Shown here: piece after piece, positions 36,753 through 45,108 of the stretch
Numbering within the stretch: position 1 is the first letter of the stretch
Layout: every line of letters begins with the position of its first letter
NCBI GenBank assembly: GCA_963926475.1
Contig: CAWUXE010000002.1
Location: forward strand, 186,001 to 250,000
Direction: 5' to 3'
Length of the DNA stretch: 64,000 nt
Origin: UBA2040 sp002384725
GTDB lineage: Bacteria; Bacteroidota; Bacteroidia; Flavobacteriales_D; Crocinitomicaceae
Program-made: the position numbers and the translations under genes
Notes under the pieces: generated by a model
What the model was told of the DNA's origin: nothing
What the model saw: only the letters and a program-made list of their open reading frames with translations
The model's database searches: none

Positions 36753-38080
36753 TGCTGGATTTAAGGTATAAAACCATATTTATGGTGGCTTTGCCACTCA
36801 TGGGAGCAAGTTTTATCCAATCTCTTGTGCTTATTACCGATGCGGCTTTTTTAAGTCGACATAGCACCGTTGCTTTTGATGCATCTGGAAACGCAGGACT
36901 AATTTACATTACCTTATTTGTTGCATTACAAGGAATTGGGGATGGATCTCAAATTATTCAAGCGCGACGTATCGGAGCAAAAAAGCTGGATGAACTTGGC
37001 ACTATTCTGGGCACTACAATATGGACGAATTTAATATTGGCTTTAATTTTATTTTTCGGAATCCAACTCTTCATGTCTGATGCTCTCTTGTCATACTCAA
37101 AGCATGAGGATATTGCAATAGCTCAAGGGTCCTATATTAGTATCCGCAGCTACGCGCTCTTTTTCCATGTTTTTGGATTATCGGCCAATGCCTTCCTATT
37201 CGCTAAAGGTCAAACTTGGAAAGTATTAATTGCTTCGCTCATTGCGGCTGGGAGCAATATTTTTTTGGACTACGGAATGATTTTCGGGAATTTCGGATTT
37301 ACTGAAATGGGATTGGAAGGTGCTGCTTGGGCATCTAATATTGCCGATGGGCTTGGAATGATTACTATTTTATTCTTATTGGTCGTAGATAAATCGAATT
37401 GGAAAATTGGTCTTTTCCAAAAACTCGGATTTCAATGGCAAGCTATGAAGATTTTATTTCGTGTCAGTTCCCCTTTAATGTTGCAAGGATTTTTGGCCCT
37501 TTCGACATGGACCGTTTTTTTTACATGGATTGAGCAAATCGGTAAGTTTGAATTAACTGTTTCCCAAAATATTCGTCTTTTTTATTTGTTGGCTTTCATA
37601 CCAATTTGGGGATTTTCAGCAACAACGAAAACATATGTTTCACAATATTTAGGTGGTGAAAGAAAAAAAGAGGTTACTAAAATTCAAAAAAGAATTCAGC
37701 TCCTTACCATGGTTTGTTTAATTGTGATCTTTCATGGAGCCTTCTTTTATCCTGAAGCTTTAATATCAATTGTAAATCCTGAAACAGAATATTTAGCTAA
37801 AAGTGCACAAATCCTTAGAATGGTTTCTCCCTCCATTCTATTATTTGGGTTTATAAGTGTTTATTACCACACTATAAATGGTAGCGGGAATACGAGAGTT
37901 ACGCTTATAATAGAAACGATCTGTGTGATTTTCTATCTTATTGCTGCTTTTTTATTCATAAAAATCTGGAAGTTCGATATATTTTATATTTGGCTGGTAG
38001 AATATATATACTTTGGGTTATTAGGAATAATGTCCTATTGGTATTTGAAAAATTACATTTGGCAAAACAAAAAAATCTAA
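36752..38080 (+). CDS. MATE-family multidrug efflux transporter
   Basis: A 442-residue inner-membrane antiporter with about 12 helices in two similar halves. LPLMGASFIQSLVLITDAAFLSR, IGDGSQIIQARRIGA and GSGNTRVTLI match the two-fold MatE repeats. It uses a Na+ or H+ gradient to export cationic drugs; the substrate is not determined. It lies between rlmI and fmt with no gaps, so it is in the same operon. Confidence 0.9.
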   Translation: MLDLRYKTIFMVALPLMGASFIQSLVLITDAAFLSRHSTVAFDASGNAGLIYITLFVALQGIGDGSQIIQARRIGAKKLDELGTILGTTIWTNLILALILFFGIQLFMSDALLSYSKHEDIAIAQGSYISIRSYALFFHVFGLSANAFLFAKGQTWKVLIASLIAAGSNIFLDYGMIFGNFGFTEMGLEGAAWASNIADGLGMITILFLLVVDKSNWKIGLFQKLGFQWQAMKILFRVSSPLMLQGFLALSTWTVFFTWIEQIGKFELTVSQNIRLFYLLAFIPIWGFSATTKTYVSQYLGGERKKEVTKIQKRIQLLTMVCLIVIFHGAFFYPEALISIVNPETEYLAKSAQILRMVSPSILLFGFISVYYHTINGSGNTRVTLIIETICVIFYLIAAFLFIKIWKFDIFYIWLVEYIYFGLLGIMSYWYLKNYIWQNKKI

Positions 38081-39028
38081 ATGAAAGATTTACGAATAGT
38101 ATTCATGGGAACACCTGAATTCGCCGTTACAATTTTGGACGGTTTGATAAATGAGGGCGCTCAAATAGTTGGAGTAATTACAGCACCAGACAAACCGGCT
38201 GGTCGTGGACGAAAAATATCTGAAAGTTCCGTTAAAACGTATTCAACAGAAAAAGGATTGACCATACTTCAGCCAACAAATTTAAAAGACGAACATTTTG
38301 TAAATAAATTGAAAGTATTAAACGCGGATTTATTTATCGTTGTAGCTTTTAGAATGCTTCCTGAAGTCATATGGACATTACCACCAAAAGGAACGATTAA
38401 TCTACATGCATCTATCCTACCCAACTTCAGAGGAGCTGCACCTATTAATTGGGCAATTATAAATGGAGAAAAAGAATCAGGCGTCACTACGTTTTTTATT
38501 GAAAAAGAAATTGATACAGGAAAAATTATTCTAAATGACAAAATTGAGATCACAGAAGATATGACAGCCGGTCAGTTGCACGATAAATTGGCATCAATTG
38601 GTATTGAGGTAATGAACAAGACCATTATTCAAATCAGTGAAAATTCTGTATATGCTTTGGACCAGGAAAACATAAAAACAGAAAACATAAAGAGTGCTCC
38701 AAAAATATTCAAAGCAGATTGTAAAATAAATTGGGCCCTTTCAGCAACTGAAGTTCATAATTTCATACGAGGCCTCAGTCCTTATCCAGGTTCTTGGTGT
38801 AATATTGCATTTAAAGGCAAAGAACTAACCTGTAAACTATTTAATTCGTCGGTTTCAAACATTAACTCCAAGCAAAAATTGGAAATGTCTAACCAAAATA
38901 CTTTTGTGTTCCCTTGCGCAGACTATTACATTGCTATTGAACAGATACAAATTGAAGGAAAAAGGCGCATGTCCTATGAAGAATTCCGTCGGGGAAATTC
39001 AATTTTGGACATAGAAATAATAAAATAA
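38081..39028 (+). CDS. fmt: methionyl-tRNA formyltransferase
   Basis: A 315-residue enzyme that formylates Met-tRNAi using 10-formyl-tetrahydrofolate. VFMGTPEFAV, ITAPDKPAGRGRK, LHASILPNFRGAAPI (binding and catalytic His/Asn) and LSPYPGSWC in the C-terminal OB-like domain are all in place. Length is normal. It starts one base after the MATE stop and precedes the hup gene. Confidence 0.97.
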   Translation: MKDLRIVFMGTPEFAVTILDGLINEGAQIVGVITAPDKPAGRGRKISESSVKTYSTEKGLTILQPTNLKDEHFVNKLKVLNADLFIVVAFRMLPEVIWTLPPKGTINLHASILPNFRGAAPINWAIINGEKESGVTTFFIEKEIDTGKIILNDKIEITEDMTAGQLHDKLASIGIEVMNKTIIQISENSVYALDQENIKTENIKSAPKIFKADCKINWALSATEVHNFIRGLSPYPGSWCNIAFKGKELTCKLFNSSVSNINSKQKLEMSNQNTFVFPCADYYIAIEQIQIEGKRRMSYEEFRRGNSILDIEIIK

Positions 39029-39197
39029 CTGTGAAAAAACTGTTGAAACCCTTGATTTTAGTGGCTGTTATGCACAAAATCTATCTTTTTTCCACAAAAA
39101 CACCCCTTTTTAACCGTTAAACCGTTGGGTGTATTGATATTCAGCTATATTTGTTATGTAAGTATTACAAAGAACTATAATTAAAACTTAAAAAATT
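39029..39197. other. intergenic region fmt-hup with DnaA-box-like 9-mers
   Basis: A 169-bp AT-rich gap. TTATGCACA (39068-39076) fits TTATNCACA exactly and TTTTCCACA (39088-39096) has one mismatch to TTATCCACA; both face the same way, about two turns apart. A promoter for hup follows. The density is low for an origin, so this is a candidate only. Confidence 0.3.
39124..39153 (+). promoter_or_regulatory. promoter of hup
   Basis: GTTG (39124-39127), 18 bp, then TATATTTG (39146-39153) fit the Bacteroidota -33/-7 pattern. The predicted start of RNA near 39160 leaves a leader of about 38 bases. Confidence 0.6.
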
Positions 39198-39470
39198 ATG
39201 AACAAAGCAGAATTAATTGATGCAATGGCATCACACGGCGGAATCACTAAAGCTGACGCTAAAAAAGCATTAGATGCATTCGTTGAAACAACAGGACAAG
39301 CATTGAAAAAAGGAGATCGTATTTCATTAGTTGGATTTGGATCTTTCTCAGTTTCAAACAGAGCTGCTAGAACAGGTCGTAACCCTCAAACTGGTAAAGA
39401 AATCAAAATCGCTGCAAAAAATGTAGTGAAATTCAAAGCTGGTTCTGAATTAGCTGGAAAAGTGAATTAA
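39198..39470 (+). CDS. hup: HU-family nucleoid DNA-binding protein
   Basis: A 90-residue histone-like protein that bends and packs DNA as a dimer. MNKAELIDAMASHGGITKADAKKALDAF is the helical body; GDRISLVGFGSF and RTGRNPQTGKEIKI form the beta arms with the conserved Pro that intercalates DNA. Typical length. A strong promoter and a hairpin terminator make it a single-gene unit. Confidence 0.97.
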   Translation: MNKAELIDAMASHGGITKADAKKALDAFVETTGQALKKGDRISLVGFGSFSVSNRAARTGRNPQTGKEIKIAAKNVVKFKAGSELAGKVN

Positions 39471-39492
39471 TAAATTCAATTGAATACATTAC

Positions 39493-39520
39493 AAAGGGAA
39501 TCTTATGATTCCCTTTTTTT
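39493..39520 (+). terminator. rho-independent terminator of hup
   Basis: AAAGGGAATC (39493-39502) pairs with GATTCCCTTT (39507-39516) around TTAT, followed by T residues to 39520. A textbook hairpin 22 bp after the stop. Confidence 0.88.
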
Positions 39521-39531
39521 ATTTTAAAGAA

Positions 39532-40211
39532 ATGGAAGAGGATGTTCCTATTGAATTAAACAATATGATTAGCTCAAAAAAGTTGAGTTATTTGAGGAAA
39601 TTGCAGCATTAAGAACAAATTACTTAACAGTAGTTCTTGAAGATATTTATCAGGAGCACAATGCGAGTGCAGTTCTAAGGACTTGTGACTGTTTTGGCAT
39701 TCAAGAATTGCGCACGATTAAAAAAAACAACGAATACAAGATTCAAAGATACATTTCTCGTGGAGCGGGACGATGGGTCCACCTATATGGCTATGGCAGC
39801 GGGATAAATCCGACCTTAGAATGTTTAAACGAACTCAAATCCATAGGATACAAAATCGTGGCTACAACCCCACATGAAAAATACACTAAATTATCCGAGC
39901 TACCTTTAGATTGCCCTATGGCACTCGTTTTCGGCACAGAGATGGACGGCATCTCCAGTGAAGTTATTGATAACGCTGATTACTTTGTTAAAATCCCAAT
40001 GTATGGATTCACAGAAAGTTACAATATTTCAATTGCAGTTGCTTTAACTTTGCAATCCATACGGAATCGTTTACAAAACGAAAACATCTCTTTTGATCTC
40101 TCAAAAGAAGAACAAATCAAATTAAAGATTAAGTGGGCAACGAAAATCATCCGGGACGGTGATAAAATTGAACAAGAAATTCGCAGACGATTAATGGAAA
40201 AAACTAAATAG
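39532..40211 (+). CDS. TrmH/SpoU tRNA/rRNA methyltransferase with a frame change near the start
   Basis: A SPOUT-fold 2'-O-methylase, probably for tRNA. In one frame ATG at 39532 (or 39565) reads MISSKKLSYL and stops at 39610-39612. From 39573 a second frame (-1) encodes VELFEEIAALRTNYLTVVLED and LRTCDCFGIQEL, the normal TrmH N-terminus, and runs on through FGTEMDGIS and MYGFTESYNIS (knot motifs) to 40211. The frames meet at A AAA AAG (39576-39582). A single extra A would restore one frame, giving MISSKKVELFEEI. This is either a real frameshift, -1 recoding or a sequence error. Without the first frame only a TTG at 39708 remains, which would drop conserved motif 1. Confidence 0.85.
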
Positions 40212-40261
40212 AGTACTATATTTGTTTAATACATAAAAAACGAAATTAAAATTACAAACTC

Positions 40262-40471
40262 ATGGGAAAAGGCGATAAAAAAACTGCAAAAGGAAAAAGA
40301 ACAATCGGTTCATTTGGTAATACTAGACCAAAAAAGAAGGCAGCACCTGCTGTCGTAGCCTCTTCTGCCAAACCTAAAAAAGAAAAAGAAGCGAAAAAAG
40401 AAACTGCGGCGAAAAAACCGGTAAAAAAGCCAGTAGCAAAGAAAACAACGAAGAAAACTGACGAAAAATAG
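40262..40471 (+). CDS. 30S ribosomal protein THX
   Basis: A 69-residue, Lys-rich protein. MGKGDKKTAKGKRTIGSFGNTRPKKK is the THX motif found in Bacteroidota and related to the Thermus small-subunit peptide; the KKP/AAKK repeat tail is low-complexity. It would sit in a cavity of the 30S head. Because most of it is low-complexity the call depends on the first 25 residues, which are specific. Confidence 0.85.
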   Translation: MGKGDKKTAKGKRTIGSFGNTRPKKKAAPAVVASSAKPKKEKEAKKETAAKKPVKKPVAKKTTKKTDEK

Positions 40472-40478
40472 TTAACTT

Positions 40479-40507
40479 AAAGCTGTCCAATTGGGTAGCT
40501 TTTTTTT
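40479..40507 (+). terminator. terminator of the THX gene
   Basis: AAAGCTGTCC pairs with GGGTAGCTTT (two G-T pairs) around AATT, followed by a T run to 40507. It begins 7 bp after the THX stop. Confidence 0.65.
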
Positions 40508-40520
40508 CAATAATATTAGT

Positions 40521-41585
40521 ATGACGTATAATTTCGGAGCTGGACCTTGTATCCTTCCTCAAAATGTATTTCAAGAAGCTTCCAAAGCCGTTCTTGATTT
40601 TAATGGATTGTCCATATTAGAAGTTTCACATCGTCATAAAGATTTTGTGGCTGTTATGGATGAAACTATTGAATTGGTTAAAAAAGTACTTAATGTCCCA
40701 GATGGCTACTCGATCGCTTTTCTTCAAGGTGGAGCAACTTTAGGGTTCTCAATTGCTGCTTTGAATATGATGAGATCGGGAAAAGCTGGTTATATTAATA
40801 CGGGTACTTGGGCAAGTGGGGCAATAAAAGAAGCTGGAAAAGTTGGAATGAATGTCAATACACTTGCTAGTTCTGAAGATAAAAATTTCGGTTATATACC
40901 TAAAGACTTTGCTGTCCCGTCGGATTTAGACTACCTGCACTTTACATCAAACAACACAATTTATGGTACACAATACCAAAAGTTCCCAAAATATTCAGGA
41001 AGTATAGTCTGTGATATGTCATCGGATATATTTTCACGAAAGATCAATGTCGCCGATTTTGATTTGATTTATGCTGGAGCTCAAAAAAATCTTGGACCAG
41101 CTGGGGTTGCATTGTATATTGTAAAAGATGATGTATTAAGTCAATCTACTTCTAAATTTATGCCAACATACATGGACCTTGCTGCACAAATTGCCAAAGG
41201 ATCTATGTTAAACACTCCACCTGTCTTTTCTATTTATGTCTCTATGCTCAACTTAAGAGACGCTATTGCAAATGGCGGTGTCGCGGTAATTGAAAAAGAA
41301 AATAACGCTAAAGCTGAATTGCTTTATAAGGAAATAGATACAAACCCTCTATTCACAGCTACCGTGAACAAAGATGACCGTTCTAAAATGAATGCTACTT
41401 TTCTTTTGTCAGACGAATCTTTGAAAGATGAATTTGACAAAATGTGGAATGATGCTAACATCGTTGGACTTAAGGGGCATCGATCTGTCGGAGGATACAG
41501 AGCATCAATGTATAATGCACTCCCACTTTCAAGCGTAAAAGTTTTAGTGGACGTAATGAATGAATTCACAAGATCCAAAGGGTAA
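40521..41585 (+). CDS. serC: phosphoserine aminotransferase
   Basis: A 354-residue PLP enzyme making 3-phosphoserine from 3-phosphohydroxypyruvate. Start placed at MTYNFGAGPCILP; an upstream ATG would add ten residues inside the terminator. LQGGATLGFS, the PLP-lysine block AGAQKNLGPAGV and RASMYNALPL are conserved. It is followed at once by serA, so serine synthesis genes are paired; no serB is present here. Confidence 0.96.
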   Translation: MTYNFGAGPCILPQNVFQEASKAVLDFNGLSILEVSHRHKDFVAVMDETIELVKKVLNVPDGYSIAFLQGGATLGFSIAALNMMRSGKAGYINTGTWASGAIKEAGKVGMNVNTLASSEDKNFGYIPKDFAVPSDLDYLHFTSNNTIYGTQYQKFPKYSGSIVCDMSSDIFSRKINVADFDLIYAGAQKNLGPAGVALYIVKDDVLSQSTSKFMPTYMDLAAQIAKGSMLNTPPVFSIYVSMLNLRDAIANGGVAVIEKENNAKAELLYKEIDTNPLFTATVNKDDRSKMNATFLLSDESLKDEFDKMWNDANIVGLKGHRSVGGYRASMYNALPLSSVKVLVDVMNEFTRSKG

Positions 41586-42548
41586 ATGAAAATATTAGCA
41601 AACGACGGAATTTCAAATTCCGGAAAATTAAAACTTGAAGAAGCGGGTTACACTGTCGTAACAGATAAAGTTGAACAAGAAGATTTAGCAACTGCAGTAA
41701 ACGATAAAAACTTCGAAGTCGTTCTTGTAAGGAGCGCAACCACAGTTAGAAAAGAGGTAATTGATGCCTGTTCCAATTTAAAATTGATTGGACGTGGTGG
41801 AGTGGGAATGGACAACATCGACGTTTCTTATGCTAGAGAAGCAGGAAGAATAGTAATAAATACACCCGCTTCATCTTCTCAATCTGTTGCAGAACTTGTG
41901 ATGGGGAAACTTTATTCCATATCTCGTTTTTTAAACTCCAGCTACAAGAACATGGAATCTGGAGATTTTAAAACCTTGAAAAAAGAATTCGGAAAAGGGG
42001 TAGAATTACGTGGGAAAACATTGGGGATTATAGGATTTGGAAGAATTGGACAAAGCTTAGCTTCTTATGCAATCGGCAGCGGGATGAAAGTTGTCGCTAT
42101 TGGAATTGATGCCGAAACTGTCAATATTGACCTCCCGTTGTTACATGGAATCAACCCTGTTAGCGTATCGATTTACGTTTCTACTGATTTGCACGGAAAT
42201 CTTCCGCAAATGGATTTCATCTCTTTGCACGTCCCAAAACAAGATAATGGCAGCGCTGTATTCGGTGAAAAGGAGTTTTCATTAATGAAGCATGGTGTAC
42301 GTATAGTAAATGCGGCACGCGGCGGAGTAATTGATGAAGATGCTCTATTAAAAGCTCTTGACGATGGTAAAGTTGCAGCTGCCGGGTTAGACGTATTTGA
42401 AAATGAGCCTAGTCCTAAAAAAGCACTTTTAAGCCATCCTAGAATTGCATGTACTCCTCATATTGGTGCAGCAACTGTTGAAGCGCAAGACCGAATTGGA
42501 GAGGAATTAGCTGATTTGATTATTTCAAACTTCGGTAGATTTAACTAA
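41586..42548 (+). CDS. serA: D-3-phosphoglycerate dehydrogenase, short form
   Basis: A 320-residue 2-hydroxyacid dehydrogenase that starts serine synthesis. GIIGFGRIGQSLASYA is the NAD fold, RSATTVRKEVID and GRGGVGMDNID the substrate side, NAARGGVIDEDAL and the terminal HIGAAT the catalytic Glu/His part. It has no C-terminal ACT domain, so the usual serine feedback site is absent. Follows serC without a gap. Confidence 0.94.
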   Translation: MKILANDGISNSGKLKLEEAGYTVVTDKVEQEDLATAVNDKNFEVVLVRSATTVRKEVIDACSNLKLIGRGGVGMDNIDVSYAREAGRIVINTPASSSQSVAELVMGKLYSISRFLNSSYKNMESGDFKTLKKEFGKGVELRGKTLGIIGFGRIGQSLASYAIGSGMKVVAIGIDAETVNIDLPLLHGINPVSVSIYVSTDLHGNLPQMDFISLHVPKQDNGSAVFGEKEFSLMKHGVRIVNAARGGVIDEDALLKALDDGKVAAAGLDVFENEPSPKKALLSHPRIACTPHIGAATVEAQDRIGEELADLIISNFGRFN

Positions 42549-42551
42549 ACA

Positions 42552-43787
42552 ATGGATATTCGACCATTTAAAGCTCTGCGTCCTGTTCGTGACAAAGTTC
42601 ACTTGGTTGCCACACGTCCATTTTATACCTACAGGAGGAATGTCTTGAAGGCTAAAATGCAAAGTAATCCATACTCCTTCTTACATATTATAAATCCAGA
42701 TTTTGACCTTCACGGAGAAGAAGCCGAAGTATTGGATTTGGAGTCTAGACTTAACCTGGTCAAAGAACAATATCAAAGATTTATCGACGAAGGAATTTTA
42801 ATCACGGATGAAACTCCATCTATTTATGTCTATCGACAATCTGGCGATAATCATGAATACACAGGAATTATTGCAGCAACAAGCGCTTGTGATTACAATG
42901 AAGATAAAGTTAAAAAGCACGAAGCGACATTAACAAAAAGAGAAAAGCTTTTCACTAAGTACTTAGACCTTGTAGGTTACAATGCGGAACCGGTTTTACT
43001 GTGTCATGAAAAAATTGATGGCTTAGACACGCTTCTCGATCAAGCTACCTCTCAACGTCCTGAATACGAATTTACTACAACCGATAGATTAAAGCATGAA
43101 CTTTGGGTTCTTCCTTCGGATGTTAGCCAACAAATTTCAGAATATTTTAAAGAAATTGATGCCTGTTATATTGCCGACGGTCATCACAGAAGTGCATCTT
43201 CTGTAGCCTTGAATCAACTAAGGTTGGAAAAAAATAGGTCTTGCGAAAAGGACGGTTACTTTCTTAGTTTTTTGATTGACGAGAGTAAATTGAAGGTTTT
43301 TGAATACAACCGAATCGTGCGGAACATAGAAGTTTTAAGCGAAAAAGAATTCATCAATGCATTAACAGAGAATTTTGAGGTTAAACTATTGGAAGAAAAA
43401 CGTAAATCGAACCAAGAGCACGAGATTATAATGATGATGAATGACAATTGGTATTCTTTAATTTGCAAAGACCAAATTGTTGAGGCCGATCATCCTGTTA
43501 AATCACTTGATGCAGAAATACTGACGAATTATGTTTTAACCCCAATTTTAGGAATCAAAGATTTAAAGACAGATAAAAACGTCGAATTCGTTTCGGGTGC
43601 CGAAAAACTAGAAAAAGTTAAAAAGACAATGTACAAAGGTGGTTTTGATATCGCCTTTTTTCTCTACCCTGTGTCAATGGATCAGGTTAAAAAAGTGGCA
43701 GACAACAATATGATTATGCCTCCCAAATCGACTTGGGTTGAACCTAAAATGCGCAGTGGATTGACAATTTATTCTTTGAACGAATGA
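42552..43787 (+). CDS. DUF1015 domain protein
   Basis: A 411-residue protein of a widespread family without known reaction. FKALRPVRDKVHLVATRPF opens the domain, and CYIADGHHRSASSVAL is its diagnostic core (a DGHHR motif). It sits 3 bp after serA, as in many Bacteroidota, suggesting a role tied to serine or phosphoserine metabolism. This link is by context only. Confidence 0.88.
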   Translation: MDIRPFKALRPVRDKVHLVATRPFYTYRRNVLKAKMQSNPYSFLHIINPDFDLHGEEAEVLDLESRLNLVKEQYQRFIDEGILITDETPSIYVYRQSGDNHEYTGIIAATSACDYNEDKVKKHEATLTKREKLFTKYLDLVGYNAEPVLLCHEKIDGLDTLLDQATSQRPEYEFTTTDRLKHELWVLPSDVSQQISEYFKEIDACYIADGHHRSASSVALNQLRLEKNRSCEKDGYFLSFLIDESKLKVFEYNRIVRNIEVLSEKEFINALTENFEVKLLEEKRKSNQEHEIIMMMNDNWYSLICKDQIVEADHPVKSLDAEILTNYVLTPILGIKDLKTDKNVEFVSGAEKLEKVKKTMYKGGFDIAFFLYPVSMDQVKKVADNNMIMPPKSTWVEPKMRSGLTIYSLNE

Positions 43788-44443
43788 AAGATTTAGATTT
43801 TATTGAATTTATAAAAGAATTACCGCAAAACGTAACCCTAGTTGCAGTTTCGAAAACCAAACCAGCGGAAGATATTCAATCGAAATACAAACTAGGACAA
43901 AGAGATTTTGGTGAAAATAAGGTTCAGGAATTGGTTGACAAATACGAAAACCTTCCAAAGGATATTCGTTGGCATTTAATAGGTCATTTGCAAACAAACA
44001 AGGTTAAATACATTGCCCCTTTCGTCCATTTGGTTCATGCCGTGGATAGCTTGAAATTATTGAAAGAAATCAATAAAGAAGCCATCAAGAACAATAGAGT
44101 CATTTCTTGTTTTCTTCAATTTCATATTGCGCAAGAAGATTCGAAATACGGATTAACTTTTGTTGAAGCCCAAGAAATTCTTGAATCAAAGACTTTTGTT
44201 GAAATGAGAAACATCTCCATCGTTGGTGTAATGGGAATGGCTAGTTTTGTTGATGACCAAGACCAAATTCGTGATGAATTTCAGACCTTGGATAGTTACT
44301 TCAACGTTATCAAAAGTCATTATTTTAAGTTCAATGATAATTTTAAAGAAATCTCTATGGGCATGAGCGGAGATTACGAACTAGCTATTGAACAAGGCAG
44401 CACTATGGTTCGGATAGGAAGTAAACTTTTTGGCGCAAGATGA
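43784..44443 (+). CDS. YggS-family pyridoxal phosphate homeostasis protein
   Basis: A 219-residue PLP-binding protein with an alanine-racemase-like barrel. LVAVSKTKPAEDI holds the PLP lysine; FGENKVQEL, WHLIGHLQTNK and MGMSGDYELAIEQGSTMVRIGS are further family blocks. Usually monomeric, it buffers PLP rather than catalysing. It overlaps DUF1015 and DUF1684 by 4 bp each, so it is co-translated with them; serC upstream uses PLP. Confidence 0.94.
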   Translation: MKDLDFIEFIKELPQNVTLVAVSKTKPAEDIQSKYKLGQRDFGENKVQELVDKYENLPKDIRWHLIGHLQTNKVKYIAPFVHLVHAVDSLKLLKEINKEAIKNNRVISCFLQFHIAQEDSKYGLTFVEAQEILESKTFVEMRNISIVGVMGMASFVDDQDQIRDEFQTLDSYFNVIKSHYFKFNDNFKEISMGMSGDYELAIEQGSTMVRIGSKLFGAR

Positions 44444-45048
44444 GAACTATATTGCTTCTTTTTATCATTGTATCCTCGTTAAGTTTTGGACAGGATAATT
44501 ATATAGATTCTCTTCAACAAGAACGAAAAACCAAGCAAGAACACCTGCAAGATGCCGAAGAAGGCATATTAACATCAGCCGATCTGAAAGATTTCAAAAG
44601 TGTCGATTACTTTGATGTGGATATGAACTTTCGAGTTAAAGCAACTTGGGAAAAGGACAAAGGGAAAAAGTTTAAAATGCCAACATCTACTGAAAGAGAA
44701 CCATTTTATCGCAGATTTGGATACATATCCTTTTTTGTCAATGGACAAGAATGTAAATTGACAGTCTACCAGAATATAGAATTAAGAAAGAAGAAAGGGT
44801 TTAAAAACTATTTCTTCATCCCATTTCGGGACGAGACTTCAGGGATTACGACATATGGTGGAGGACGCTATATTGACACTTATATTTATAAAAAAGATAC
44901 CGTCTTAGAAATCGACTTTAATCAATGCTACAACCCCTATTGCGCTTACTCTCATCGTTACTCATGTCCCATCCCTCCTTCTGAAAACACTTTAGAGGTA
45001 GATATAAATGCTGGTGAAAAAACACCTGTTTATCATCAAGAACATTAA
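44440..45048 (+). CDS. DUF1684 family exported protein
   Basis: A 202-residue protein with a signal peptide (MRTILLLFIIVSSLSFG). DFNQCYNPYCAYSHRYSCPIPPSENTLEVDINAGEK is spread over the C-terminus; CNPYCAY-like and CPIPPxEN blocks are diagnostic of DUF1684. The biochemical role is unknown. Last gene of the serC-led run and followed by a terminator. Confidence 0.85.
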   Translation: MRTILLLFIIVSSLSFGQDNYIDSLQQERKTKQEHLQDAEEGILTSADLKDFKSVDYFDVDMNFRVKATWEKDKGKKFKMPTSTEREPFYRRFGYISFFVNGQECKLTVYQNIELRKKKGFKNYFFIPFRDETSGITTYGGGRYIDTYIYKKDTVLEIDFNQCYNPYCAYSHRYSCPIPPSENTLEVDINAGEKTPVYHQEH

Positions 45049-45060
45049 TTCTTTTACATA

Positions 45061-45090
45061 AAAAAAGCCGAGTAGAAACCCGGCTTTGTC
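45061..45090. terminator. bidirectional terminator between DUF1684 gene and PDH E2
   Basis: AAAGCCG (45064-45070) pairs with CGGCTTT (45081-45087), with further GT/AC inside; A and T runs flank both sides, so it can serve both convergent operons. Confidence 0.7.
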
Positions 45091-45108
45091 TTTATTATCT
45101 AGTTTTTC

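Noticed and set aside
40262..40471. Lys-rich 69-codon frame as a spurious low-complexity frame
   Set aside because: The first 25 residues match protein THX specifically, and a terminator follows directly, so it was kept as a gene.
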